DNA of 64,000 nt, taken from NCBI RefSeq assembly GCF_018130465.1, contig NZ_JAFCKJ010000020.1, positions 31,628-95,627 of the forward strand. The letters run 5' to 3'. The position numbers and the translations under genes were made by a program. Shown here piece by piece: positions 44,982 to 53,542 of the stretch (within the stretch, counting starts at the first letter, position 1; each line of letters starts with the position of its first letter). Under the pieces are notes generated by a model. The model did not search any database. It was not told where the DNA came from and saw nothing but the letters and a program-made list of their open reading frames with translations. Origin of the DNA: Bradyrhizobium canariense (GTDB lineage: Bacteria > Pseudomonadota > Alphaproteobacteria > Rhizobiales > Xanthobacteraceae).

Positions 44982-45149
44982 ATGACAGAGCACCAGTTGA
45001 GAGATCACGAAGTCCAGATCGCGCGTTACAGGCGCTTGGAGCTGGAGGTGACCGATCCGCTGGCCGCGTGTCTGCTTCACGGCATCATCGAAGACCTCGA
45101 AGCCGAGCTGCGCAGGGACAGACCGGATTGGCACGGGCCGCGCGATTAA
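44982..45149 (+). CDS. Very small hypothetical protein
   Basis: 55 residues: TEHQLRDHEVQIARYRRLELEVTDPLAACLLHGIIEDLEAELRRD, two amphipathic helices with a charged, aspartate-rich end. ATG 44982 follows CGGAGGGCC. An earlier in-frame ATG at 44943 lacks a ribosome site. The helix content and size suit a small adaptor or regulator. Nothing more can be said. Confidence 0.5.
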   Translation: MTEHQLRDHEVQIARYRRLELEVTDPLAACLLHGIIEDLEAELRRDRPDWHGPRD

Positions 45150-45210
45150 CGCTTTGTTAGCGCCGATCATGCGGATGATACGCGAGGGAATACCAGGGGA
45201 GACTGCTCCC

Positions 45211-45618
45211 ATGCTCAAGGACGGCACCTATTCGGCGTGGTACAAGACGCCGCTCGATCAAGGCACCGGCATAGTCCATGTCGCGGATGGACAGATCTGG
45301 GGCTGCGACAGCCTGATGACCTATCACGGTTCCTGCAAGGTCGATGGAGACCGCTTCACCGCCACCGTGTCGACGAAGCGCCATACCGACGGACGCGCAA
45401 CGGTCTTCGGCGTCGACGACGAGCTCACGCTGGACATCGAGGGAAACTGCCCGGGCAAGGTCGCGACCTACACGGCGACGGCAGCGCAAGTGCCGGGAAT
45501 GATCCTCGAGGGCACGCTGATGCTCACGGAACAGCAGGCGCCCGCACCTGAACCAACCCGGCGGGTGGCGCCGTTCAATCCCGACAAGCTGCCAAAACTG
45601 CCGAAGCGCTCGCGCTGA
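45211..45618 (+). CDS. GrlR-like small regulatory protein (tentative)
   Basis: 135 residues. The opening MLKDGTYSAWYKTPLDQGTGIVHVADGQIWGCDSLMTYHG (partly quoted) and the later PGMILEGTLML resemble the GrlR/T3SS-negative-regulator-like small beta-barrel proteins, which begin with a similar motif and end on Gly-x-Leu strands. A Pro-rich basic tail follows (PAPEPTRRVAPFNPDKLPKLPKRSR). ATG 45211 has AGGGGAG. Rhizobia encode many such paralogues with no T3SS link. The assignment is tentative; function unknown. Confidence 0.55.
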   Translation: MLKDGTYSAWYKTPLDQGTGIVHVADGQIWGCDSLMTYHGSCKVDGDRFTATVSTKRHTDGRATVFGVDDELTLDIEGNCPGKVATYTATAAQVPGMILEGTLMLTEQQAPAPEPTRRVAPFNPDKLPKLPKRSR

Positions 45619-45788
45619 GCGAGGAAGCAAGCGCGCCAGCGCGGCGGAAGTACCTTATGTCTGCTTCTGACCGACGGCAGACATTCCGGAATGTCTAAGT
45701 TCGCCAAGCAACGAAAATAGTCCCGTCGCTGATCGTGGCAACCCCGAGCCAATTTATCCGCGCCGGACTCTCGCCGTCATCAAGCAGC

Positions 45789-45995
45789 TCACTGCGAATA
45801 GGAAAGCTGATCTTCCGTGACGACGCGTTCAATTTTCTCCGACTTGCACTTGATGCGGTATCGGAGACGTCCATCGGCCTCGATGGGCATATGCTGGATG
45901 ATGGTGTAAACCATCGGTGGCTCGGTTGCGGCACGACCTTGTGGGCCTTGGGGCTGGTGGCGAACGTCTTCATTCAGCTTGTAGGCATACGACAT
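45789..45995 (-). CDS. Small conserved rhizobial protein, unknown function
   Basis: 68 residues: MSYAYKLNEDVRHQ, then VYTIIQHMPIEADGRLRYRIKCKSEKIERVVTEDQLS. The pattern of a short beta-rich domain ending RYRIK-x-E-RVV-E-x-L is one I recall from many Bradyrhizobium small proteins. ATG 45995 follows GAGGTAG. It opposes the GrlR-like gene, so the two converge. Confidence 0.65.
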   Translation of the reverse strand: MSYAYKLNEDVRHQPQGPQGRAATEPPMVYTIIQHMPIEADGRLRYRIKCKSEKIERVVTEDQLSYSQ

Positions 45996-46483
45996 ATATC
46001 TACCTCGAAATTCACAGTAGCGCGGGGCCGGTCGTTGTGTCCTGTCAGGACAGGCGCTTAGTCAAGCGGTAGGGGTTACCACAGTCTCAAGCGGTTAAAC
46101 CGCGTCATAAGCCGGTCGTTCTCCTGCTTGACTGGTGCAGGCGGACAATTGCCTAGAGCGGAGCGGCGATGGTTGCACCATACGCCACATTTGCGAACTT
46201 TGGTCGTAAATTCTGAGCGGTTTACGGCATTCTGTAAGCATGCGGGCCCGCGTCTCGAAGGGAACTGACAACTTCCTTGCCGGATTGGGCAGGGAATCCC
46301 GATGACGGTGGAAGTTGGTATATCGGCTTTGGGGTAGGTCGGCCGACGATCGCCTTGGGCCCTTTCGGCCAGCCTTGTCGTATCCGGCGATTCTGTATCC
46401 TCAGCCTTCGGCTCGCCCGCTGCTCAAACGACCCGCGATTCGCCATAGTCCCGCCGCAAGAGCATCACTCCGCAGCAGCATCA
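45996..46483. other. Gene-free interval of about 490 bases
   Basis: No convincing gene. The first part is the promoter region of the small minus-strand gene. The middle (46080-46280) is AT-richer than average, with short inverted pieces such as AAGCGGTTAAACCGC. The last 50 bases (from about 46431) already match the leader upstream of the beta-glucosidase at 51870-51933, showing that the duplicated segment begins before the ATG at 46484. Confidence 0.5.
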
Positions 46484-46600
46484 ATGTCGGACAAGGTCTC
46501 GCGTCGCCAGTTCGCGAAAATCGCGGGATTGTCCGCAGCCGGGCAGCGCTCTATGCCTCCGAGACCAAGCTACGCCAGCAATCCGTCGAGGTCGGAATAG
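46484..46600 (+). pseudogene. Truncated copy of the beta-glucosidase Tat leader
   Basis: The first codons read MSDKVSRRQFAKIAGLSAAG, nearly identical in DNA to the start of the GH1 gene at 51934 (MSDKVSRRQFAKLAGLSVAG). After residue 20 the sequence diverges at once and stops at 46600. The enzyme domain is missing. It overlaps the end of the GntR gene on the other strand. This is a remnant of a duplicated or recombined Tat-exported protein gene, not a functional gene. Confidence 0.75.
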
Positions 46601-47268
46601 ATGACGTCGGCGGTGCGCTGATAGTGCTGCTGAAGCAGGCGCACGGCCTGCTCGCTGTTCTTGGCGAGCACCGCCTGAAGGATGTGACTATGCTCAGCAC
46701 CGACCTTGCGCGCCGGATAGGCCTTCGCAATCGACATCATGCGATAGCGATAGAGCCGATCGGCGAGTTGCTCGCAGAAGCCGAGCAGCGGCCGTGAACC
46801 GCAAAGACCGATCAGCGTCGCGTGGAACGCGCGGTGCACCTTCTCCCAATCCGGATTGTCCTCGAATGTATCGGGCTTGAGCGAACGCGGCGTACGATCG
46901 AGCCGGTGATGCGCAACCAGCAGCGCCTCTTCCCAGGTCTGGGTCGCATTCTCCATGGACTCGCGAAGCGCCAGGCCTTCGACCCAGCACCGCGTCTTGG
47001 TCAGCTCCTGAAGCTCGTCCTTGCTGACCTCCTTCACATAAAAGCCGCGCTGCTCCATGCCGACGACGAACTCTTCCGTGGTCAGGCGGTTGAGCGCCTC
47101 GCGCAGCGGGGTCTGTCCGACATTGTACTGCTCCATCAGGAAGCGCGACTGCAGCTTGCGTCCGGGTTCCAGCCGCGTGGTCAGGATGTCGGCTTTCAGG
47201 CGCGCATAGATCGTCGTCGCCAGTGTGGCCGGCTGGTCCGCCCTAGGGGTTTGCAGGTCTGAGCTCAT
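46570..47268 (-). CDS. GntR-family regulator, FCD (FadR-type) domain
   Basis: 232 residues. N-terminal winged helix: LATTIYARLKADILTTRLEPGRKLQ and YNVGQTPLREALNRLTTEEFV. The C-terminal FCD helical domain has the metal/ligand-binding pattern ELTKTRCWVEGLALRES, FHATLIGLCGSRPLL and EHSHILQAVLAKNSEQAV (Asp/His ligands). Divergent from the aromatic-catabolism operon over 138 bases, the classic arrangement of a repressor relieved by the operon's substrate or intermediate. Its 3' end overlaps the leader remnant. Confidence 0.87.
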   Translation of the reverse strand: MSSDLQTPRADQPATLATTIYARLKADILTTRLEPGRKLQSRFLMEQYNVGQTPLREALNRLTTEEFVVGMEQRGFYVKEVSKDELQELTKTRCWVEGLALRESMENATQTWEEALLVAHHRLDRTPRSLKPDTFEDNPDWEKVHRAFHATLIGLCGSRPLLGFCEQLADRLYRYRMMSIAKAYPARKVGAEHSHILQAVLAKNSEQAVRLLQQHYQRTADVIYSDLDGLLA

Positions 47269-47298
47269 GAGCGTTCCATCGGAATCGTCGATCCTTTC

Positions 47299-47327
47299 TG
47301 TACATTAGCAGACTTCGGGGCTATAAT
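47299..47327 (+). promoter_or_regulatory. Sigma-70-type promoter of the aromatic operon
   Basis: TGTACA (47299-47304, four of six matches to TTGACA) and TATAAT (47322-47327, perfect) are 17 bases apart. They lie in an AT-rich patch about 80 bases before the ATG at 47407. TTTGTAC (47336-47342) partly repeats the -35 region in inverse sense, so the GntR-type repressor may bind across the promoter. Confidence 0.6.
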
Positions 47328-47406
47328 TTATAAATTTGTACTTTACGATCGCTTTTATACATATTATGGACTCGCCACTGTTCGCGCGTCCTGGCGAGGA
47401 AGCACA

Positions 47407-48306
47407 ATGTCCGATTTTTCGGTGGCGGCCCTGCGCAGCGTCGAGATCACGACGCCGCACCCCACAGCTTCGGTCGATTTCTACACGGGGGTCTGGGGCC
47501 TCGACGTCGCGGCGGAAGCGGACGGCACGGTCTACCTCGCGGCGACGGGCGGCGACTTCCACGTTCTCGAGCTCACGCCCGGCGAGACGACCTCGCTGCG
47601 CAAAGTCAGCTTCCGCACCCGGTCGCGCGAAGACCTGCATCGCCTGTTCGAACGCACGCGGCGGGCAGGCTGCGAGGTGGTCAGTGTGCCCGCGCCATCG
47701 CCGGCACCGTCGGGCGGCGAAAATTTTGTGGTTCGGGAGCCGCAGGGCTGCGCCATGGAGTTTGTCCATGGCGACCGCACCAAGGCAGCGCGCGTGGTGG
47801 CGGACCGGCCGGAGCGGCTCGCGCATGTCAACATCAACAGCGTCGATGTCGAAAAACTCGCGGCATTCTACCAGGAGACGCTCGGCTTCCGCTTGTCGGA
47901 TCGGTCAAAACTGATGGCGTTCCTGTGCTGCAACAGCGACCACCACGCGGTCGTGCTCGCGGAAGCCCCTCGCAACGGCCTCAATCACGTTGCCTTCCTG
48001 ATGCCTGATCTGGAGTCGGTCATGCGCGGCTCCGGCCGCATGCTGGACCACGGCTATCCGATCGGTTGGGGCGTCGGCCGTCACGGCCCGGGCGATAATG
48101 TGTTCGCCTATTTCGTTGATCCGACCGGCGCAGTCATCGAATACACCGCCGAAGTCCTGCAGATCGACGACAGCTACGTCGCGAAAGGTCCAGGCGATTG
48201 GGTCTGGCCGCCGGGACGAACGGATCAGTGGGGCATTGCTCCGCCCAAGTCCGACGCCTGCAAGACGGCGCAGCTCGCCGTTCCCTTCACGACGGCGCGC
48301 GCATGA
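47407..48306 (+). CDS. VOC-family extradiol-type dioxygenase
   Basis: 299 residues with two glyoxalase-fold halves, as in catechol 2,3-dioxygenase and biphenyl-diol dioxygenases. Probable iron ligands in the second half: His in LAHVNINSVD, His in GLNHVAFLMPD and Glu in AVIEYTAEV. The third-shell GHGPGDNVFAYFVDP-like segment (here RHGPGDNVFAYFVDP) is typical. It would open a dihydroxylated ring. First gene of an operon; its stop overlaps the monooxygenase ATG (48303-48306). Substrate unknown. No lower meta-pathway genes follow except an FAH-type hydrolase. Confidence 0.8.
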   Translation: MSDFSVAALRSVEITTPHPTASVDFYTGVWGLDVAAEADGTVYLAATGGDFHVLELTPGETTSLRKVSFRTRSREDLHRLFERTRRAGCEVVSVPAPSPAPSGGENFVVREPQGCAMEFVHGDRTKAARVVADRPERLAHVNINSVDVEKLAAFYQETLGFRLSDRSKLMAFLCCNSDHHAVVLAEAPRNGLNHVAFLMPDLESVMRGSGRMLDHGYPIGWGVGRHGPGDNVFAYFVDPTGAVIEYTAEVLQIDDSYVAKGPGDWVWPPGRTDQWGIAPPKSDACKTAQLAVPFTTARA

Positions 48307-49925
48307 AGGCAGCGGCCGCCACCGACCATGACGTGCTCGTCGTCGGCTTCGGGCCGACTGGCGCCGTTGCCGCGGGTCAGCTCGGCCGCCTCGGTCATCG
48401 TACGCTGGTGATCGACCGTCTCGCTGACGTCTATGACAAGCCGCGCGCGATTGCGCTCGATCACGAGATCTTTCGACAGTTCGACAATATGGGCCTCGCC
48501 GAGGCGATCGCGCCCCATGTCGAGCCCTTCACCGCGTCAGAGCATTTTGGCGTCGACGGCCGGTTGATTCGCCGTGTCGACATGGTCGCAAAGCCCTATC
48601 CGCTCGGCTACACGCCGAGCATGGTGTTCAGCCAGCCCGCGGTCGAGGCCGAGCTGCGTCGCCACGCGACAAGCTTTTCCAATGTGCGCGCCGAGCTCGG
48701 CGTCGAGCTGATTGATCTCGTTCAAGCCTCCGACCGCGTCGAAGCCAAGTTGAAGGAAACCAACGGAAAGCGCCGTTCCGTGACCGCGCGCTATGTGCTC
48801 GGCTGCGACGGCGCCTCGAGCACGGTGCGCGAGATCGCAGGGCTTGGGCTCGAGGACCTCATCTTCGACGAACCCTGGCTCGTGGTCGACGTGCGCGTGA
48901 ACGAGAGCGCGCTTCACAAATTGCCGCAATGCTCCGCGCAATTCTGCAATCCGGCGCGCCCGGTGAGCTTCCTGATTGGCCCGAAGAACCACCGCCGCTG
49001 GGAGATCATGCTGCTGCCGGGCGAGGACGCGCGGCAGATGGAGCGGCCGGAGAATGTCTGGAAGCTGCTCGCGCCCTGGCTCACGCCGCAGGATGGCGAC
49101 TTGTGGCGGGCGGCCTCCTATCGTTTCCACGCCCTCGTTGCAGGTGTCTGGCGCAACGGCAGAATCCTGATCGCCGGCGACGCCGCACATCAGCAGCCGC
49201 CCTTCATCGGCCAGGGTATGTGCCAGGGCCTGCGCGATGCCACGAACCTCGTCTGGAAGCTGGATCGGGTGCTCAGGGGCGTGTCTTCCGACAGCCTGCT
49301 CGATAGCTACACGGTGGAACGCAAAGCCCACGTGATCGAGCTGACCGGCAAGATCAAGGCGATCGGCCAGTCGATCTGCGAACGCGATCCCGTCGCGGCC
49401 CGGCGGCGTGATGCGCACATTCTGGCCGAAGGCGGCGGCAAGCCACTCCAGATCACGCGGCAAGAGATCATTCCGCCGCTGCGCGGGGGCCTTCTTGCAA
49501 ATCGCGAAGGGCCGGCACGTGGCACTCTGTTTCCACAGCCGCGCATCGCGAGCGCCGGTACGGTCCGCCTGCTCGATGAGGTGACCGGACCAGGCTTGCG
49601 CGCGTTCGTCGACGGCCGCCGCTCTGACGCCGCGGCTCTCCTTGCTCTCTGCACTGCGTGCCCTGACCTGTTTGCAGCGGCCATCGCACCCGCCGGCTCC
49701 GGCGCACCCGATGCGCTCCAGGAGACCGAGGGCGTGCTCGCGAGCTGGTTCGACCGTCACGATGCCGTCGCCGCGATCGTGCGGCCCGATCATTACGTTT
49801 TCGGCACGGCGCGCGCCGCCGCCGAACTCGGCGATCTCCTGCGCGAGATCGGGGCGCGTCTGCACGACGCCCCAGCCGGGCGAGACAACCCCAATTCTGA
49901 TCCGACAATGGAGAGAACACCGTGA
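48303..49925 (+). CDS. FAD-dependent aromatic hydroxylase, MhpA/PheA-like
   Basis: 540 residues: dinucleotide motif VLVVGFGPTGAVAAGQLGRLGH, the DG motif CDGASSTVREIAG and the GD motif ILIAGDAAHQQPPFIGQGMCQGLRDATNL of single-component flavin hydroxylases. A C-terminal thioredoxin-like domain is present, as in MhpA/phenol 2-monooxygenase relatives. It needs NAD(P)H and adds one hydroxyl to a phenolic ring, giving the diol for the preceding dioxygenase. Coupled at both ends by four-base overlaps. Confidence 0.87.
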   Translation: MKAAAATDHDVLVVGFGPTGAVAAGQLGRLGHRTLVIDRLADVYDKPRAIALDHEIFRQFDNMGLAEAIAPHVEPFTASEHFGVDGRLIRRVDMVAKPYPLGYTPSMVFSQPAVEAELRRHATSFSNVRAELGVELIDLVQASDRVEAKLKETNGKRRSVTARYVLGCDGASSTVREIAGLGLEDLIFDEPWLVVDVRVNESALHKLPQCSAQFCNPARPVSFLIGPKNHRRWEIMLLPGEDARQMERPENVWKLLAPWLTPQDGDLWRAASYRFHALVAGVWRNGRILIAGDAAHQQPPFIGQGMCQGLRDATNLVWKLDRVLRGVSSDSLLDSYTVERKAHVIELTGKIKAIGQSICERDPVAARRRDAHILAEGGGKPLQITRQEIIPPLRGGLLANREGPARGTLFPQPRIASAGTVRLLDEVTGPGLRAFVDGRRSDAAALLALCTACPDLFAAAIAPAGSGAPDALQETEGVLASWFDRHDAVAAIVRPDHYVFGTARAAAELGDLLREIGARLHDAPAGRDNPNSDPTMERTP

Positions 49926-50767
49926 AACTGGCAACTGTAGCGATCGACGGCCGCACCACCTGGGGCTTGGTCGAAGGCGAGACCTTTTTCGATGTCGGTG
50001 CTGCGCTCAAGGCGCGTTACGCCGACCTCAAGGCTGCCATCGGTTCGTCGCTGGCCGGCGTTGCGGATGCAAAATCCGCGGCGACTGCCGTTCCGGTCTC
50101 CAAGATCAAATGGCTGCCGGTCATCCCGAACCCGGACAAGATCCTGTGCGTGGGCCTGAACTACGAGACCCACCGCAAGGAAACCGGCCGGGCCGAAGTC
50201 GAGCATCCCACCATCTTTTCGCGCTATGCCAACAGCCAGACCGGACATCTGCAACCGATCGTGCGGCCGCGCGTCTCGACCGACCTCGACTTCGAAGGCG
50301 AGCTTGCGGTCATCATCGGCAAGGCCGGCCGCTACATCTCCCGCGCCGACGCCATGAGCTACGTCGCCGGCTATTCATGCTACAATGACGGCAGCGTCCG
50401 CGATTTCCAGCGTCACACCCATCAGTTCACGCCGGGCAAGAATTTTCCTGATACCGGCGCATTCGGGCCCTGGATGATGACGCCGGACGAGCTCGGTCCG
50501 CTTGGCGAGCTCAAGCTGGAGACCCGCCTCAACGGACAGGTCATGCAGGAAGCGCGGATCAAGCAGATGATCTTCGATATCCCGCGCCAGATCGAATACT
50601 GCTCCACCTTTACGCGGCTCGAGCCCGGCGACGTCATCGTCAGCGGGACGCCGGGAGGCGTCGGTGCGCGGCGCGAGCCACCGCTCTGGATGAAGCCCGG
50701 CGATGTCGTCGAGATCGAGGTCGAACGCCTCGGCGTGCTGCGGAATGTCGTCGCAGACGAAGCCTGA
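49922..50767 (+). CDS. Fumarylacetoacetate hydrolase-family protein
   Basis: 281 residues. The GTG start at 49922 overlaps the monooxygenase stop. Core motifs: DKILCVGLNYETHRKE, the metal-site Glu cluster in DLDFEGELAVIIGK, the Asp in YNDGSVRDFQ, and DVIVSGTPGGVGARREPPLWMKPGDVVEIEVE (partly quoted). Family members hydrolyse or decarboxylate acylpyruvates and 2-oxo-hydroxy acids after ring cleavage, so it would process the dioxygenase product. Confidence 0.87.
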   Translation: MKLATVAIDGRTTWGLVEGETFFDVGAALKARYADLKAAIGSSLAGVADAKSAATAVPVSKIKWLPVIPNPDKILCVGLNYETHRKETGRAEVEHPTIFSRYANSQTGHLQPIVRPRVSTDLDFEGELAVIIGKAGRYISRADAMSYVAGYSCYNDGSVRDFQRHTHQFTPGKNFPDTGAFGPWMMTPDELGPLGELKLETRLNGQVMQEARIKQMIFDIPRQIEYCSTFTRLEPGDVIVSGTPGGVGARREPPLWMKPGDVVEIEVERLGVLRNVVADEA

Positions 50768-50834
50768 TCGAAGGCTGCTGTCGGCGTAGAACGACCAATA
50801 AAGGCCCGCAATGGGGCTTCCAGGGAGGAACACC

Positions 50835-51812
50835 ATGTCCGGACTATTCCGTCGTCTGCTGCTCGCCGGCGCGACCCTTTGCCTCTCCTTTCCGGCAGTC
50901 GCACAGTCGTGGCCGCAAAGGCCCGTGACGGTCGTCGTGCCACAGCCTGCGGGTAACAGCCCGGACGTGATGTGTCGCCTTATCACCGAGAAGCTTTCCC
51001 GGATCTTCGGGCAGCAGTTCATCGTCGAGAATCGTCCGGGCGCAGCAAACCTCGTCGGCACGCAATCGGTCGCCCGTGCGGCTGCGGACGGCTACACATT
51101 CCTGTTTGCCACGTCCGCCGCGCTCGTGACCAATCCCTACACTTTCAAGAAGCTCCCCTATGATCCCGTGAAGGACTTCGTGCCGGTTGCGATGGCGGCC
51201 AGAAGCAATCACGTCCTTCTCGTCAATCCCGAGGTGAAAGCCAACTCGCTGCCGGAATTGATCAAGCTGGAGAAATCGGCGCCTGGTTCGTTGAGCTTGG
51301 CCGTCGACGGTGCACGCAACCTTTCGGGTCTGATTGCTCAAGCCATCAACAAGAACGCCGGAACCAGCTTTGTCCTCATCCCCTACAACACGACCACGAA
51401 TGCGGTCCAGGATGCCATCTCGGGTCGTATCCAGGTGACGATCCAGGCGGCATCCATCGCCGAAGCCTTCATCAAGGCAGGGACGCTTCGACCGATCGCC
51501 GTTGCCGGAACCAAACGGATCGACTCCCTGCCGGACGTTCCCGCGATCTCGGAGACGCTGCAAAGCGTCGATCTCCAGGGCTGGTTCATGTTCATGGCGC
51601 CGGTTGGCACGCCCGTGGACATCGTCGAAAAGCTGAGCGCCGAGATTGCGCGTGCCCTGGAATCGCCTGACGTGCGCGAGCGAGCTCCCACCCTCGGCTT
51701 CGACGTCCGTATTGGTGATGCGGTGACGCCTGCGGGCGCAAAGCGTTTCCTCGAAGACCAGCTCGCCTCTTCCGGCAAGATCATTCAGGGGCTGGGCATC
51801 GAACCTGAATAG
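50835..51812 (+). CDS. Bug-family tripartite tricarboxylate receptor protein
   Basis: 325 residues, signal peptide (SGLFRRLLLAGATLCLSFPAVAQ). WPQRPVTVVVPQPAGNSPDVMCRL, VENRPGAANLVGTQSVARA and the YDPVKDFVPVA segment are Bug hallmarks. Intact, unlike the copy at 18343. It is 67 bases after the FAH gene, same strand, and probably captures the operon's substrate (an aromatic or carboxylic acid). The membrane subunits TctA/TctB are not encoded nearby. ATG 50835 follows GAGGAACACC. Confidence 0.87.
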   Translation: MSGLFRRLLLAGATLCLSFPAVAQSWPQRPVTVVVPQPAGNSPDVMCRLITEKLSRIFGQQFIVENRPGAANLVGTQSVARAAADGYTFLFATSAALVTNPYTFKKLPYDPVKDFVPVAMAARSNHVLLVNPEVKANSLPELIKLEKSAPGSLSLAVDGARNLSGLIAQAINKNAGTSFVLIPYNTTTNAVQDAISGRIQVTIQAASIAEAFIKAGTLRPIAVAGTKRIDSLPDVPAISETLQSVDLQGWFMFMAPVGTPVDIVEKLSAEIARALESPDVRERAPTLGFDVRIGDAVTPAGAKRFLEDQLASSGKIIQGLGIEPE

Positions 51813-51933
51813 CGGCCTGCAGCGGGCGTGTCCTTCCGCATTTTTGCATCGTCAACTCTCGGTTCGACTGCTTCTCAAACCGCCCTTGACCGGCCATTGT
51901 GCGGCCGCAACAACCATCTCGGGGGCAGCTTCA

Positions 51934-53397
51934 ATGTCGGACAAGGTCTCGCGTCGCCAGTTTGCCAAGCTGGCGGGATTGTCCGTGGCCGGAGTCGCAA
52001 ATTCTGTGGAAGGTGCTGAAGCCAAGCCGGCCGCCATGCCGCGCGGTGGAAACGGCTTTCCGACGGGCTTTGTCTGGGGCACGGCCACCTCGTCCTATCA
52101 GGTCGAGGGCGCGGTCAACGAGGACGGGCGAGGAGCCTCGATCTGGGACAAGTTCGTCCGTATTCCCGGCAAGATCGAGGACGGCACCACCGGAGATCGG
52201 GCCAACGAGCACTATCACCGCTACAAGGAAGACATCGCGCTGATCAAGGAGCTCGGCTGCAAGGCCTATCGCTTCTCGGTGGCCTGGCCGCGGCTGTTTC
52301 CGGACGGCGACGGCAAGCCGAACCCGAAGGGGCTCGATTTCTACAACCGCCTGGTCGACGAGCTCCTCAAGAACGGCATCGAGCCGTGGCTGACGCTTTA
52401 TCATTGGGACCTGCCGCAATCGCTCCAGGACCGGTTTGGCGGCTGGCGCTCGACGGAGACCTGCAAGATCTTCGGCGACTACGCGGCCTATGTCGCCAAG
52501 CATCTGACCGATCGCGTCAAGAACGTGTTCACGCTGAACGAGAGCGGCCGCTTCGTCCATTTCGGCTACGGCATCGGCATCGACGCGCCGGGCGTGACGC
52601 TGCCGCAAGCCGAGGTCAACCAGATCAGGCACAACAGCGCGCTCGCGCACGGGCTCGCGGTGCAAGCGGTGCGCGCCCACGGCCACCGCGGCACGCGGGT
52701 GGGGCCGGCCGAGAACATCGACGCCTGCGCGCCCGCCATCGACACGCCGGAGAACGTCCGGGCCGCGGAGATCGCGCTACGCGAGATGAACGCCGGCTAT
52801 CTCAACGTCATCATGACGGGCCAGTATACCGACGCCTTCCTGAAATTCGCCGGGCGTGACGCGCCGAAATACACCGATGCGGAGCTGAAGATCATCTCTT
52901 CGCCGGTCGATTTCCTCGGCCTCAACATCTACGCGCCGCAGAATTACGTAGTGGCCTCCGACCAGGGCGCGGGCTTCATGCCGCTGCCGATCCCGAAATC
53001 GTTCCCGCACATGAGCTCGGACTGGCTGCGCGTCGGCCCCGAGACGATCTACTGGGTGCCGAAGCTGGCCGCGAAGATCTGGAAGACGGACGCGATCTAT
53101 ATCAGCGAGAACGGCACCTCCGGCGACGACGTCGTGACGCCCGACGGCAAGATCTACGACACCGATCGCATCATGTATTTGCGCAACTACCTCGCACAGC
53201 TTCAGCGCGCCACCGCCGAAGGCGTGCCGGTGCGCGGCTATTTCCTCTGGAGCCTGATGGACAACTTCGAATGGGTGTTCGGGCTCAACAAGCGTTTTGG
53301 GCTCTACCACGTCAATTTCGACACGCAGGTGCGTACGCCGAAACTCAGCGCCAGCTTCTATCGCAACGTGATCGCGAAGAACGCGGCGGGGGCGTGA
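51934..53397 (+). CDS. Tat-exported GH1 beta-glucosidase
   Basis: 487 residues. The Tat leader VSRRQFAKLAGLSVAGVAN is unusual for GH1, whose members are mostly cytosolic. Catalytic acid/base Glu203 is in FTLNESGRF (most GH1 have Asn-Glu-Pro; here Ser replaces Pro). The nucleophile Glu392 is in YISENGTSGDD. WGTATSSYQVEGA, YRFSVAWPRLFPDG and FLWSLMDNFEWVFG (aglycone/sugar site) are as in the family. Cleaves beta-glucosides, presumably in the periplasm. The 121 bases upstream carry the leader DNA that is duplicated at 46431-46545. Confidence 0.9.
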   Translation: MSDKVSRRQFAKLAGLSVAGVANSVEGAEAKPAAMPRGGNGFPTGFVWGTATSSYQVEGAVNEDGRGASIWDKFVRIPGKIEDGTTGDRANEHYHRYKEDIALIKELGCKAYRFSVAWPRLFPDGDGKPNPKGLDFYNRLVDELLKNGIEPWLTLYHWDLPQSLQDRFGGWRSTETCKIFGDYAAYVAKHLTDRVKNVFTLNESGRFVHFGYGIGIDAPGVTLPQAEVNQIRHNSALAHGLAVQAVRAHGHRGTRVGPAENIDACAPAIDTPENVRAAEIALREMNAGYLNVIMTGQYTDAFLKFAGRDAPKYTDAELKIISSPVDFLGLNIYAPQNYVVASDQGAGFMPLPIPKSFPHMSSDWLRVGPETIYWVPKLAAKIWKTDAIYISENGTSGDDVVTPDGKIYDTDRIMYLRNYLAQLQRATAEGVPVRGYFLWSLMDNFEWVFGLNKRFGLYHVNFDTQVRTPKLSASFYRNVIAKNAAGA

Positions 53398-53542
53398 TTG
53401 CTCCCTCGCCCCGTTCTTGCGCGCCGTGACGAGCTTCGCCCGCGCTGAGAGGGGTGGGGGAAGGGGTCGCCTCGGTGCGCATTGACTCCCTTCGCCTCCT
53501 GATTCAAAACGCCTCTAACCATTCAAAAAGAGGACAACGCCA

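Noticed and set aside
46277-46483. Upstream part of the frame containing the leader remnant
   Set aside because: No ribosome site or similarity; the Tat leader of the intact paralogue starts at the ATG equivalent to 46484.
53398-53542. Possible intergenic repeat with CCCTCGCCCC and GAGAGGGGTGGGGGAAGGGG
   Set aside because: It resembles a decayed end of the 8107-type element, but no paired arm is intact.
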